Below, one piece after another: positions 37,860 through 50,298 of a stretch of 64,000 bases of DNA. The notes below the pieces were generated by a model. The model was given only the letters and a program-made list of their open reading frames with translations. It did no database searches and was not told the origin of the DNA. This stretch comes from Paramyrothecium sp. XJ0827. Taxonomy: Eukaryota > Ascomycota > Sordariomycetes > Hypocreales > Stachybotryaceae. The translations under genes and the position numbers were made by a program. Each line of letters begins with the position of its first letter. The stretch's first letter is position 1. The stretch lies in contig JAJFPB010000001.1 of NCBI GenBank assembly GCA_020881915.1, positions 5,208,001 through 5,272,000 of the forward strand, in the 5' to 3' direction.

Positions 37860-39288
37860 GGTGCCAAGACAGGATTCCGGTTGTATGTTTGGGATGGTGG
37901 GGTGTCACTCTTGTTTGTGTCGCAGGCGCAAAGCTGCCCCGCGGGTACAGGAAAGCGACGGCGGAGTACCGTGGGCTCTAGCTCGCTTGTCGGCCCTGAG
38001 GCGCACCTATCGCAGGCGGTTCAGGCAGGGTCTGTTGCGACTGCCAGTTCCCTGGGCCCCGGAGTAAGGTACCTATTCTTAGCTAAGGTACCGGCGACGC
38101 TCAGGCGGTTGGTGCTTTGTATTAGCTGAGCTGTGAGACGTCCGACCCGAGCAAAGTACCCCGACCCCCCAGGAAAAAGAAAAAAACAGCCCACTCTGGT
38201 GTGTTTGGGTGGGTGGGACAAGGGCAAACGTGCGGACGATCAGGCGCTGGCTGGTCCGGCAGCGGACAGTGATACGACTGACTCGACTTAGTGTTAGCAA
38301 TTATCCCCAAGAAAAGAACCCCATAATTTGGGGGAGCCAACGCCCCAAACGCCCGGACACTGCGCGACGCAGTGGGCCTGTGTAGGGCACGTTTGAGCAT
38401 ACCTGAAGGAAGTGACCGGTATCTTGGTCGATATGGCGTCACTCGGTCGTTGGCACAGAGCAGCCGGCCACGACGGAATGCTCAGTGTGTGTTCGAAGGC
38501 GGTGCCGTCGGATGCAGGAATGCGTGCCGGGTATTCGGGGATATCACGGAGAGTCGGTCTTCGCTGGCGTTTTGTTGCCGGCGGCTACGTATGAGGACAG
38601 GCGTACTGGACCGGATAACGGTTCAAACAATTGCATGGATCGATCCAGCAGGTAGCGAGGGAAGTGCCAAAGAACGCTGGGCTCGAGCCGGCTTTATCCC
38701 CTGCTGTCAGGAACGCTGGGGTCACCACCTCGGGACGCTCGACCGAGGCGTTCGGCTAAGACATTAACCTCGACAGGGTACGACACGGCATTGGAGCTTC
38801 TTACAGTTTCCCATCTTATCGTAGCTGAGGCAATGTACTTTACTTTACCTTTAGCCTTTTGTTGATAAGAGCTGTTTTGTCTTTCCTGCGCTGTCGACGG
38901 TACCCATTTTTGGAGACATGGCGGCCCCCCCCGTTTATGGCTTCCTTGGGTTGCTATTTGGATCTAACACAACTGCTTGTTCCAAACTACCAAGGGTTCA
39001 GATTCATCTGGGGAAATGGTGACATTGTCCCCCCACATGTAAGCAGACACATGCAAACTTGTGTTGGCACCTACGGCTCCTGGATGGCCACCGGACCCCG
39101 GCCTCTTCTCCATGCAAAAGTTCACGTAGCCGGTGGATCACATGCTGTGGCCCAGCACCACCCATCTCGTAGGTACTCACATGGAAGCTACCCGTGCAGG
39201 GGCTTCTGCTACACAACATGCGACGCTCTTCGTGTTCGACTGTCGATCCCTTTTTACAGAATTCAATTCACACCCCGTAGTTTGAGTC
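37860..39288. other. upstream region of the aminotransferase and downstream of ufe1
   Basis: No gene is supported. Two GGTACC motifs lie at 38069 and 38087 in a TAAGGTACC context, and one at about 38899. Nothing else was recognised. Confidence 0.4.
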
Positions 39289-40475
39289 TTATATAATCAG
39301 ATCCCAGAGAACCAGGAATGCACACAGCCCGCTCGCCGCGAAAAAGGTGTACCGAGCTGCGCTGGGGCGCTCTGAGGCCTTCTTCAATTGCTTGTTACCA
39401 CCGCCCACGTTCTCCGTGGTCGAAAACGAGTCCGCCACCAGCTGCTCGATGTGGGCAGACTGCGTCGTCAGGTTGTTAACCAGCATCGACTGTAATTCTG
39501 AGATTTCCACCAATGACTTTTCCGCCGTTCTAGTTCATTCAAAGTCGTTAGTGCTCTGTTACATCGGACTGCGCTTCGCGGGGAAGCCTCCCGCCTGAAC
39601 TTACCGCACTTTGTCCATGGTGCTCTCGTAGTGCTTCATCATGTCCTGGTTTCCCTTCTCAAACATCTGCACTTGCTCCTCGGTCAACCCTTGAGCCTCG
39701 GGGTATCCATCATGCTTCGTAGCCTCGGCGGCATTACTTGTGTCTGTCCATGACCGAGCGCCCGTCGGGGGAAACTCCGCAAAGTCGCCAGCTGCAGGAG
39801 CCAGGAAGGCTCGACTCTTCTCCATCTCCCGGGTCAGCCTCGTTTCCATCATGTCTTGCTGTGTGCGGCAGCACATCTCGAGCCGCTGCCGGAGGAACCA
39901 GAGCACGCCGTCCCGGTGAATCGTCGTTTGTTGGGCCTGTGCCTCTGCCGCAGCGTGCTCCGCCGACTTGTTGCTCGCCAAGCCGCCCGATGCCCACGCG
40001 CCTAGAGCTGCGAGGCCGCTGACGTACTTCTTGCGAATCATGGCCGATTCAGTCTCGCGCCGAAGCTGTTCCGCGTCGTCGAGCCCTCGAATGCTAGCGT
40101 TCAGCTCCCGGATCATCTGCTTCGCATTCGCATCAACCTCCTCCCGCTCCTGGTTTGTGAGAGCCTGTGCTTGGCCATGCGTATGACGGCCGTGGCCTTT
40201 TCGTGGCTGCGCTGTCGATAGGTAGGCCTGTCGTACATCCTTCAACTCCTTGTGCAGAGTGCTTATGTGGGAGTTCTGAGGTAGTCAGCATCCGATGAGA
40301 AAGAGCGGAATGAAAACACTGGACACACTATTCGGTATGCTTCCTTGAGAAAGCCATCGATCGCATCTAGCGTTACTGCTTGCCTCGTGGATGGCGCATT
40401 GCGCGCACGCAACAAATCATTGAACTCAGAAGTGAGGTTTGCGGCTGTCAATATGGCCGGAGCTGAAGCTGCCAT
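39289..40475 (-). CDS. ufe1: ER t-SNARE Ufe1 / syntaxin-18, 3 exons
   Basis: Minus-strand exons are 40475-40329, 40275-39605 and 39529-39289, giving about 352 aa. The N-terminal syntaxin-18 domain is clear: LTSEFNDLLRARNAP, LDAIDGFLKEAYRI joined by splicing to NSHISTLHKELKDVRQAYL. A central helical region is followed by the SNARE motif from about residue 265 (KSLVEISELQSMLVNNLTTQSAHIEQLVADS) and a single C-terminal membrane anchor (YTFFAASGLCAFLVLWDLII). Ufe1 is the Qa-SNARE for Golgi-to-ER retrograde fusion and homotypic ER fusion. A final short hydrophobic tail with no lumenal domain fits a tail-anchored protein. Introns are 53 and 75 bp. Confidence 0.94.
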
Positions 40476-41324
40476 GATGACGGATCGCATGCACTCCTGG
40501 TCACCAGAAACACGGGCGGTGCTATACTCCCAAGAGCACCCCAAGAACAGTTGTCATTCAGTCTTCGACAATTAGATGTTGCTAGCACCCGCCAAACAAG
40601 CTACGTAATACGTAGCAAGCCCACCCACCTTTCCTGCGGAAGCCAGCTTAGTCAGCGGGCGTTTCCTTAATTGGCATTGGCAGAGTCTACACTGGGAAAC
40701 TACAGCTGTTCTTGACATGATATGACATGTCTAAAGATTTGACAGTTTAGAAACTCGACTGGCCATATAGTATTTGGATATATAACGCTATTTCCGTCAT
40801 GCAAGAACTGTATCGTGCCTCCCCTCCAGCCCTACTAACACCGTCATCTCCAAGACTTTTCAAACCAACGTTCAGCCGACAAAATGTGCATTTACTCACG
40901 ACAGGACAGGTTGGTGTCATTTGATCGTCTGCTTGATTCCCTCTACAAGCGCTATAGCCCGCTTTACCACTTTGAGAAGGAGAAAAAGATAACAATATTT
41001 TCACTACGGGGATAGCATCATGGCCCGTACCCGGCAGTAGAACGGATATAAGTTCCGTGGATCCACGTCGTCGGTGCCTCCCAAGTGGAACTTCAACGGG
41101 TCAGGGGCGGGAATAGCAGCTTCTCGCCTATATGATTATGCATCGCCGCCGACTTCGCCGACTCATGGCTCGGTATATTTGTAGAAGAGCCTCCACAACT
41201 CTTTTTTTTCTAATTGTGAAAACTCGGGTATATGCTTTGATGGGAGTTCTTCCGAGGTCAACCTTCCACGACCTCCTAGCTCTCATGACCCCTGTCTCTG
41301 ATAAGCGGTGACTTGACAAAAGAC
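40476..41324. other. shared divergent promoter region of ufe1 and the MFS transporter
   Basis: About 850 bp with no supported gene. No specific site stands out. Confidence 0.4.
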
Positions 41325-42896
41325 ATGGCTCAAAAGGAAAATGTTAATAGCCAGAGTCCCGTGGCCGCCGCGATAGTCGACCCTCCAAACCGGACACTGA
41401 CGAGCACCGTTGCTGAGGCTCCGGCGCCGCTGAGCAACGATGCCGTGGACGATGCAGAAGCAGGATTGTCGCGCGTGTCCACTGGACCACCATACAGTGC
41501 CTTCTCAACCCGCACGAAGATATGGATTACGGCCATGGTTACCTTTGCCAGCTTTGTCTCACCAATGACCGGCAACATCTACTTTCCTGCGCTCAACCCG
41601 ATCGCACAGGACCTGAATGTTTCCATATCCCTTATCAACCTGACATTGACCTCGTACATGATCATGCAGGGGCTGTCGCCAACCTTCTTTGGTGACTTTG
41701 GGGATGCTGCCGGCAGGAGACCCGCATTCATCCTTGCATTCACCATATACGTCTGCGCCAATGTCGGCCTCGCCTTGCAGCGCAACTACGGCGCCCTGAT
41801 GGCATTGCGTTGCCTCCAATCGGCTGGCAGTAGCGGCACTCTTGCCCTGGGTTTCGCGGTCATCGCCGACATTGCGACGACTGCCGAGCGAGGAAGGTAT
41901 ATGGGCATCGTCAGTGCCGGAATCAACATTGGCCCGGCGCTCGGCCCTGTGCTCGGTGGTGTGCTGAGCCAGTATCTGGGCTGGCCGGCCTTATTCTGGT
42001 TCTGCGCCATCTTTGTCTTCGTCTGGCTCATCCCCTATATCCTTTTCGTGCCCGAGACGTGCCGCAGAGTTGTCGGGAACGGCTCGATACCCCCACAGAC
42101 GTGGAATCTTACCCTGGTTGATTACATGCGGCGCCGAAAGACGAACAACAGGGAGAAAGCTCCGCCGAACCAAAAGCTCCGATTCCCTAACCCCCTTCGC
42201 ACGCTGGCTGTGATGTGGGAAAAGGAAACGGCGTTGCTCCTGTTCATCATTGCTATGATATACCTCGGCTTTATCCTGACCTCCTCGACCCTATCAACCC
42301 TTTTCAAGGAGATTTACGGCTACAGCGACCTCCAGATCGGCCTGTGCTACCTTCCTTACGGCTTTGGCGCCTTTGTGGCGGTTGTCGGGCAAGGGTACAT
42401 CCTCGACTGGAACTACCGTCGAATCGCAAAGAAACTCGGCATGACTGTGAGTCGCCGTCGTGGAGATGATCTGAGCAAGTACCCCATAGAGTCCGCTCGG
42501 ATCCAACCGCTATACCCTGCTCTGGTGGTAGGCGCTGGAGCCCTGGTCGGCTATGGGTGGTGTCTTCATTTCGAGACCAGTGTGGCAGCGCCGCTTGTGT
42601 TCGTCTTCATGATTGGCATGTTGGTGACGACGTCGTTTAGTGTGCTAGGCATTCTGCTGGTGGACATCTACCCAGACGCGCCGGCCACTGCAACGGCGGC
42701 GAATAACCTCGTTCGCTGCATGTTTGGAGCCGCGGCCACTGCCGTTATCGACTACATGATCAGTGGAATGGGAAGAGGCTGGTGCTTCACATTTCTTGCC
42801 TTTCTAATATTGGCATGCTTTCCGGGACTGCGTGTCCTGGAAAGAGCTGGGCCTCGTTGGAGGGTCGAGAGGGCGAAGAAGGCCGGCCAGACATAG
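41325..42896 (+). CDS. MFS transporter of the DHA1 drug:H+ antiporter type, single exon
   Basis: One uninterrupted frame of about 523 aa. The N-terminal 70 residues are hydrophilic, then 12 hydrophobic segments follow. The first segments carry FFGDFGDAAGRRPAF, the loop 2/3 motif of the major facilitator superfamily (D-x-x-G-R-R), and the fifth-helix motif GINIGPALGPVLGGVLSQYLGW matches motif C of antiporters. These features assign the DHA1 (12-TM) drug:H+ antiporter family, close to Qdr/Aqr-type members; substrates cannot be predicted. It would sit in the plasma or vacuolar membrane. The ATG at 41325 follows a TTG in frame at 41313. The lack of introns differs from its neighbours, which is normal for some transporters. 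Confidence 0.93.
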   Translation: MAQKENVNSQSPVAAAIVDPPNRTLTSTVAEAPAPLSNDAVDDAEAGLSRVSTGPPYSAFSTRTKIWITAMVTFASFVSPMTGNIYFPALNPIAQDLNVSISLINLTLTSYMIMQGLSPTFFGDFGDAAGRRPAFILAFTIYVCANVGLALQRNYGALMALRCLQSAGSSGTLALGFAVIADIATTAERGRYMGIVSAGINIGPALGPVLGGVLSQYLGWPALFWFCAIFVFVWLIPYILFVPETCRRVVGNGSIPPQTWNLTLVDYMRRRKTNNREKAPPNQKLRFPNPLRTLAVMWEKETALLLFIIAMIYLGFILTSSTLSTLFKEIYGYSDLQIGLCYLPYGFGAFVAVVGQGYILDWNYRRIAKKLGMTVSRRRGDDLSKYPIESARIQPLYPALVVGAGALVGYGWCLHFETSVAAPLVFVFMIGMLVTTSFSVLGILLVDIYPDAPATATAANNLVRCMFGAAATAVIDYMISGMGRGWCFTFLAFLILACFPGLRVLERAGPRWRVERAKKAGQT

Positions 42897-43113
42897 AACA
42901 ACGATGATGATAAAGTTTAGAACGCTAGAGTGTATAAAGTGGCAAGTCACAAGACCTAATCAGTACATATTCAATATTCGTCTGTTCGTTGCACCCTATA
43001 CCGCGAAAGCGGCGTGCTCGAGCGGTTGCCTCTGCAGCTCCCACATGAGCCAATCTGATCTCGTAGTCCTGCCAGTCGGTTAGCGAATGTCACATGAAAG
43101 CTTCACAATTGAC

Positions 43114-43664
43114 TCACGGTAGCAGGCCCATTGTGTTGACCTTCCAGATTCCCACAGCCAGCGCCAGCAGCTGCATCGCCACATACACCACCTTGGTCTG
43201 CAGCATTTTCCCAGCGTTGCCTTCCGTCTGGAACCTCTCGAATGCCTGATTCGTGTTCATCAATCCGACGAGGGGGTTCTTGAATGCCATGAAGACCATC
43301 ATGATGCTGAAGATCTGGAGAGAATTTCCGGACATGTACATCATGATGGCAGTCATGGGTAGACCCTTGGCGGGGGCCAGGGCCACCTCCCAGGCCTTCT
43401 TCAGCTTCAGCGTATCCATCTCCTCGGGCGTCGGCGGCTTTCGTGGCTGGACCTTGCTGTCCTTGTCTTTGTTGTGTTTCTGTTGCACAGTCAGCGACTA
43501 CGTACGTTGGCGCAAAGTGGACGTTGCAGCTGGCGCACCTTGGAGACCTGGTTTCCTGACGAGAGGCCGGGGGGCTCCGAGATGCTGTTGGACTTGTTCT
43601 TCGACTGAGGAGGGTTCTCGAGGTCGCGGACCCAGCTGGGCACCGTGGATTTGGACGCCGCCAT
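43114..43664 (-). CDS. emc4: ER membrane protein complex subunit 4 (EMC4), 2 exons
   Basis: Minus-strand exons are 43664-43539 and 43479-43114, giving about 163 aa, with a 59-bp intron whose branch is GCTGAC. The N-terminus is hydrophilic and Pro-rich (PSWVRDLENPP), and is followed by KLKKAWEVALAPAKGLPMTAIMMYMSGNSLQIFSIMMV, the signature of the EMC4 (DUF1077) family, and by a second hydrophobic segment (VVYVAMQLLALAVGIW). EMC inserts tail-anchored and multipass proteins into the ER membrane. Length is slightly below the usual 180-190 aa but no part of the core is missing. It is convergent with the MFS gene (217 bp between stops). Confidence 0.95.
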
Positions 43665-44294
43665 GACTGCTGATTGTGTTGCTCGGCCGTCTTGATGGAT
43701 GTGGGTGGCGGATGGGAAGGTGTCGCCGCTGACCCACCAGAGGTACGGTACCGCAGCCGCCGCGCGCCGCCAACTCGCTTAATTGCAAGTGCTTATCGAT
43801 AGCTTTCAGGAACCCCCGGAATTGTTGTCGAGATGGGCTTGGCCTGCAATTCACCCCAGCTCCCCTATTCGAGTTCTTGCGTGGAGTCAAGCGATAACGA
43901 TTACACGGTTTCGATGCGGGCGATATCGACAACGATCTGATCCGGTCACGAGTTCTGTCTTTGGAGGAGAGGCGTTGCCCGGCAGCTAGCGACGCACACC
44001 GATACCGAGCGTCAATACGGGGGGCATCGGCTGGACACACCCTACGATCACCAAGAGCCTGGATTTGAGGCGCATGTGACGCTCCCCCCTCCTACGCGCG
44101 GAACTCGTCTTTTGCGCACATCGAAAACCCTGACCAATCGAAAATCCTTTTCGTACAGTGGCATCAAAGTCAACCAAGGCGTGAGGGGTTGTGGCAGCCG
44201 CCCAGAGCCTATACCGAATCTGTTAATTGGTGCTTTCGCAAGGGCGCAGATAGCGGTGGCAGGCATAACACCTGATTGCACCTGATTGCCCAGC
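43665..44294. other. shared divergent promoter region of emc4 and apl2
   Basis: About 630 bp, no supported gene. One GGTACC hexamer lies at 43748, close to the emc4 start. Confidence 0.4.
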
Positions 44295-46847
44295 ATGTCC
44301 AGCTCAGCTGCAGGAGGAGGGGACTCCAAGCTGTTCGCTCGAGTAAGCCTTCCCAGCCATTTGCAGCTATATGCTCTTCCTCAGTCGTCCCTCGATTGCT
44401 TCACCCCCCTTCCACACCACCCCTTTTGAGCTTTTCTCTCCGTGGACAGTAATTGCGCTGCTGCGGCGATAGGATGATGCTTTTCCTGCAAAACGGCAAT
44501 AAGCATCGTCACTGCGTGTAGCCATGTTTTTCGCATATATGAGCGCGCATGCGTATGAACCGAGACTAAGTACGCGACAGGGCAAAGTAGCCGAGCTTCG
44601 TCTCGAGCTCAACAGCGGCGGAAAGAAGGACAAGAACTACACGACTAAAAAGGTGGCGCTCAAGAAGATTGTCGCCAACATGACCATGAGCAACAATGAC
44701 ATGGTCGCACTGTTTCCCGACATCGTTGCCTGCATGGACATCCCTAGTCTGGAAATCAAGAAAATGTACGAATGAAAGTCGCGGAGATGATTGAGCCGTT
44801 GAACCTGTGCTAATGGACTGCAGGTGCTTCCTCTTCCTCGTCAATTATTCTCGCATACGACCTGAGATTGCTGTGAAAGCAATCCCGGTGTTGCAGCATG
44901 TAAGCCTAACCAGGAATTTGCCCCCTCCTCCCCCTCAAACAGTTGTTGACCTTGTCTTGCAGGATATGGAAGATCATAACCCTCTTGTCCGGGCGTTGGC
45001 TCTTCGCACAATGTCCTACATTCACGTTCGGGAGTTTGTCGAGGCCACCGTGCCGCTTGTAAAGCACCTACTGAGAGACCCTGATCCTTATGTGAGAAAG
45101 ACGGCCGCCTTCTGCGTCGCGAAACTCTACGACCATGATAAGGGAATGGTCGAGCAATCTGACCTGATCGACCGTCTGAACAGCCTACTGAAAGATGACA
45201 ACCCAACTGTTGTTGCGAGTGCGCTGGCGGGTCTAATGGATATCTGGGAGAGAAGTGATGCGATCAAGCTCACAATCGACTACGCAAACGCATCCAAAAT
45301 GGTGGCCATTCTTGCTGACTGCTCTGAGTACGTCTATCCGTCCCGATCCATGTCGACGTTTTACTAACATTGCTAGGTGGGGCCAAACGTATATTCTGGA
45401 GGCACTCATGTCCTACGTCCCACAAGAGACAGGCGAGGCATCACTGCTGGCGGAGAGAATTACCCCGCGACTGTCACATTCGAACTCTTCAGTCGTCCTG
45501 ACGTGCATTCGGGTGGTGCTCTATCTGATGAACTACATTTCAGACGAGAGGCAAGTAGCAGCCCTGTGCAAGAAACTCTCGCCGCCGTTGGTGACGCTCC
45601 TTGCCAAGGGGCCTGAAGTGCAGTACCTCGCACTCAGGAACGCTCTTCTTATTTTACAAAGGCGTCCAGACGTCTTGAAGAATGACATTCGTGTCTTCTT
45701 CTGCAAGTACAACGACCCAATCTATGTCAAGGTGACCAAGCTGGAACTGATCTTCATGCTTGCCAACGAAGGCAACATCGAAGAGGTCCTCACGGAGCTG
45801 AGAGAGTATGCGACCGAGATTGACGTACATTTCGTGCGGAAAGCTGTACGGGCCATTGGCAAACTGGCCATTAAGATTGAGCCAGCCGCGAGACGGTGCA
45901 TTAACCTGCTCCTCGAGCTTGTCGCGACCAAGGTTACCTACATTGTACAAGAGGCTACTGTGGTGATTCGCAACATCTTCCGCAAGTATCCCGAGCAGTA
46001 CGAATCCATCATCGGCACCCTTTGCGAACACCTGGACTCATTGGACGAGCCGGAAGCCAAGGCAGCGATGGTGTGGGTCATTGGGCAGTACGCCGACCGC
46101 ATTGAGAACAGCGACGTACTTCTGGAGGACTTCTTGTACAACTTTGCAGAAGAGCCCGTGGAGGTCCAGCTTGCGTTGCTGACTGCGACGGTCAAGCTGT
46201 TCATCCAAAGACCAACCAAGGGACAAGAGCTGGTGCCTAAGGTGTTGAAGTGGGCAACCGAGGAGACGGATAACCCAGACCTTCGAGACAGGGCATACAT
46301 GTACTGGCGGCTACTGTCAACGGATATGAATGCGGCCAAGGAGATTGTGATGGGTGAGAAGCCTCCCATCACTGCCGAGTCGGAGCGGCTGGACGCGGCA
46401 ACGTTGGAGGAAATGTGTCTCAACGTCGGCACGTTGGCAACCGTCTACCTGAAGCCGGTGCAGACGGTGTTCCGCTCGGCGCGGCCGCGTCGTCTGCACG
46501 AATCTCCAGCACTGCAACGACAGCATATTCCAGGCAGGGAGGACAATCTCAAGAGCATCAGTATGTTTGGGCAGGGCGGCCAGCCAAACGATATTGACCC
46601 GCGGACTCGTGATGTGGGGTCGGCAAACGGAGGAGCGAACCTGGCCCAGGCCGTTAATGATGCCGACGCCTACTTCTCCAGCATCGGGACGCAACAGATG
46701 GCGGCTATGCGGATCAACCATGCAGATGATGTGTTCGGTGGGACGGACAACCAAGGCACGGGCTACGTTGTGAGCGCACATGCACCACAGGCAATACTAC
46801 AACCCGCCCAGGGCGCTGGTACGAATGGGGATCTCCTGGCTTTGTGA
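44295..46847 (+). CDS. apl2: AP complex beta subunit, most like AP-1 beta (Apl2), 5 exons
   Basis: Exons 44295-44342, 44581-44765, 44824-44899, 44963-45327 and 45377-46847 encode about 714 aa. The adaptin trunk begins with [46 protein letters not shown] and continues as HEAT-like repeats, including [41 protein letters not shown] and [25 protein letters not shown]. The end is a hinge-like, Gly/Asn-rich segment with no appendage (ear) domain, which fits fungal beta-adaptins of about 700-750 aa. It is part of the clathrin adaptor at the trans-Golgi network or endosome if AP-1. AP-2 beta is similar, so the AP-1 assignment is tentative. Intron 1 is 238 bp, unusually long here, and intron 3 is 63 bp with no stop. 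Confidence 0.85.
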
Positions 46848-49428
46848 GCGTGTGCGAGGCATGGATATGCGGGCGAGGTTTACTAATGCTAATGAGGGGC
46901 TTTGTACGGTCTGCGACAGCAGGTGGCGGCGACCTTTTGTGTAGAAATATGAGTAGATATCAACCTCCACGATATGAAGCCGTTTAACAAGGCCATGCAA
47001 ATAGTAAGTCCTCCTCGGCCGTTACAGACAGGCCGAACGTGGCATTCGTGCCGGATTCTTCGTTGCCCTATCTGCAGGGCGTGCCACCGACAGTGTGCCA
47101 AGCAACGTGGCTCAGGCCTAAGGAGCGCCTCGCATGGCATTACAGCATCATGGGAACATGACGAGATAGGGTAGTGCAAGACATGCCAAGGCGTTCGAGG
47201 TGAAGGGACGCGCAATGGGGCTAGGACCTGATAGGCAAAAATCCACAACGAGCTCCAGCCTGCTGCAACGGTTGAAGCTGGGGGAAGTGGGAAGCCGACG
47301 TGATGCCCCAGTAATTACCTTGCTTTGTGGCTGTAAGATCGAGCACAAGTACTAGTCAAGCGATCAAGCATGCGTCTTTTGCACAGCCAAGGTATGATAG
47401 ACATTGGTTCGTAGTGCTGGCTTGAAATGTGCAAGTAAGTACCTATTTGCGGATACCCTTACCTTGCGTTCCCAGACAGACCTCCACATCGATAACCGCC
47501 CCCGTGGGGTAACTCAGGTCTCGAATGGGGCCCCCTGGAGGGGGGGGGGGATAAACAAACGCTGCCCAGCAGCTCTGGAACGGCTCCTTTACATCTCCCC
47601 GGCCCAAGCCGATACAGCGGGGCCAACCGGGCCAGCGCCTTGGAATGGGCTCTGCTGGCTTTCACGAACCACGACAGTGCAGAGTTAAAACACGGACACG
47701 GGCAAACAAGAGAAGGCCAAGCCACTTGGGACAAAGTTTTCAAAAGCCGACACAAGCCATGCGCCCCCGCCTCCGGTTTTGATGCAACACCCGCCGTGCA
47801 GTGTACCAGAACAGTACCCGTCGGACTTTGCAGCCGACCTTGCGAGGGAAAACAAACATCAGACCATGAGGGCGAGATTCATGCTGCGTGCTGGGAGAGG
47901 ACGTGGAGAGTTGACGAGACTTCCCGCCGTGGTACCTTGAGGTACCTACCTACCTTCCCTATCATGTTGTTGACTGGCTTCAGGTTATTAGGGAATCCCC
48001 GGCAGGGAAAAAGGGTGCTGGGGGCACATCGTGTGCAACGGACTAGGTGCAATAGAGTGCTTACACGGACGTGATCCCCAGGCACATGAGGCACCGCCCT
48101 GTTGCTATCTCAAATCAAGAGGTCCAATCTGATTCCTCCCTCATATCGCCATTTCCCATTCTGCTCGCGCGCACCACCACCTGATTGGGAAAGCAGGGAC
48201 TTGCCCCCCCCCTCTTCCGCTTCTTGCTCTGGGTGGGGGACACAGCCCGAGCAGAGACCTTCCCAGCGGGTTCTGCAGAGCCTCCGGGACACCGTGACTC
48301 TTTTACAGGCAGCCTGTTGCTCTACGAGCTATATACCTCCTTCGCTGAATTCCCAGTATACTTGCCAAATCGAGATGGCCGTGCAGTTATTGGGGGAGGG
48401 GGAGGGGAAACTAAGGTACCTAAAGGGCCTCGCACCGGCAGCGCCCCAATTCTCCCACTTGGCGATACTTTTCAACACTGGGCAACCAGGATGATACCGA
48501 CTAGCTGATTGTCTCGGGCGGATTCTCAGCACTGTCATTTTGCCTCGAATGCCTTGAGAGGAGTGCGTGAGACGAGAGGGATCTAAGGTGAGGTAGCTTG
48601 ATGTACCTTGGCCAAGTCGGACTACTTCGCTCTAAGGTACTTCGTACTAGCGGACCCTCAGGTACCGTGGAGTTCTCCGGGCTCCCACGCAAGCACGCCA
48701 GCACGCCAAATGCGCAGCCCCAGCATGCCCGAGGGTTCTGGGCTGCTAACTTACCGCCCGCTGGCTTAATCTTATCATCATCACCATCTACAACTGTACC
48801 TCCTAAACGACCTGACGGTACCTTGTTACCTTGCCAAACTTAAGGTATCCTTACCTTGCCTAGGTTGCCTTAGCCCGGTCCTATCCCATCCATCCGCCCA
48901 CGGACGCTGTGCTGCTGCGATCCACGACTTTGCCTTCCCAAGCTACCGTCTCTACAATCCCTCCAGCGCACCCTCTTTTCAGCCTCCCTCCCGCAAACAA
49001 GGCATCCGCCCATTCTCCTTTCCTTGCCCGCCGCCTGGCCTTTTTGTGTTGCTTGAGACGCTGCAGACGATAATTGGGCTTTCGATAGTCGCCATTCGCT
49101 CTTCATCTCACTTCCCGCCCCGTACCCCAGTGTCTCACCCCACTCCCGGCTTCCCGAAGGTGGTCGACCACTGCTTTGTCCAATCGAGGCCTCTCTTATC
49201 TGCTGGTTCAATTCTAGACACCATCCCCATCTTTGTCTTGCTCCCTCCCCCAAAACCCGCCGGCCATACATATTTTCCCCCTTCTCTACCTTCCTGTTGA
49301 AACCCGCCCCACCGTATTCGACCTCGAATGAATTGATCTCAACCGTACTCCCCGCCCGCCCACAAAGCGTCTCCTCCCCCTGGTGCAGCGCCAGCCGCTG
49401 TCCCGTTGCCTGGCACCCTCCCCGAACA
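46848..49428. other. upstream region of the UBL3-like gene
   Basis: About 2.6 kb without a supported gene. Several GGTACC motifs occur (47931, 47941, 48415, 48661, 48817). From about 48880 the plus strand becomes C/T-rich, the likely leader of the UBL3-like gene. The open frame extending upstream of 49429 starts at a TTG, so the ATG at 49429 is preferred. Confidence 0.45.
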
Positions 49429-50298
49429 ATGTCAGCTCCAGTCGACTCCACTATGAGTGGTGGTAACGCCGCCGACAATTCGCGTTTGGACCAGCCTAGC
49501 GATGCTGTCGCGATGAAGGCGATTCCCTCGTCGCCCGAAGGCCCCGGTGCCTCCCAGCCCTCCGACGGTGCCGATGCCGCACGCGGAAACGCCGCAAGCG
49601 AACCTTCGTCCTCGACAAACGAAGCCGTCGAATCGCAAAGGCCCGTTCAAACCGAGTCCACGCCTCAGGCGCAAGCAAAGAAAGAAGGAGACGACGTGGC
49701 TGCTGATGCTTCCGCCGCTTCCCTCTCACCCCCTATCAAGGAAAGGCAGGATTCCGGCATGGCCATCGGCCCTGCCCAGGACGACATCAACATCATAACG
49801 CCTGGCGGCAGCGACGGGCCTGTGTGCAATATCACGCTGCTGCTGACGACGGGCACCCGTCATCCGTACAAGCTGGACGGCAAATACCTCTCTCGGCGGA
49901 ATGTTACCATCCCGGAGCAGACTGAGAGCGGCCAACCCGATCCTTTCAGCATCAGCATATATACGCTGAAGGAGCTTATTTTGCGGGAGTGGAGGAGTGA
50001 TTGGGAAGCCAAGCCGGCCAGCCCAAGCAGTATAAGGCTGATCCATTTTGGTAAACTCTTGGATGACAAGGAGCCTCTCAGGAGTATGTCCCTATCCCCG
50101 TGGTACAAGCGGCACCATGTTTGCTAACAGCTCTGCGTAGAATACCAATTCAGTACCGAGAGTCCTAACGTTGTACATATGAGTGTTCGACCTCAGGACC
50201 TTGATGAGGAGGAGCCCAAGGCTGGTAGCAAACATCAATCAGGCAGTGGAGGTGACGGCCAACGTATAAGATCTGGCGGATGTTGCGTGATATTATGA
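49429..50298 (+). CDS. UBL3/MUB-type membrane-anchored ubiquitin-fold protein, 2 exons
   Basis: Exons 49429-50083 and 50141-50298 encode about 270 aa. The first roughly 125 residues are disordered and rich in Ala, Ser, Asp and Pro. A ubiquitin-like fold follows: CNITLLLTTGTRHPYKLDGKYL, an insert with VTIPEQ, SISIYTLKELILREW, then SIRLIHFGKLLDDKEPLR joined to KYQFS by splicing. The protein ends GGCCVIL, which has a CaaX box with terminal Leu, usually geranylgeranylated, and an extra Cys that could be palmitoylated. MUB/UBL3 proteins are prenylated at the plasma membrane and do not have the Gly-Gly needed for conjugation; in animals UBL3 affects vesicle protein sorting. The reconstruction is supported by clean frame continuity, but the function in fungi is unknown. 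Confidence 0.85.

Noticed and set aside
44807..45367. Continuous open frame through the third apl2 intron as coding
   Set aside because: It is open, but inserts 21 residues into the conserved QHDMEDHNP junction, and GTAAGC/CAG sites are good. Kept as an intron, with retention noted as a finding.
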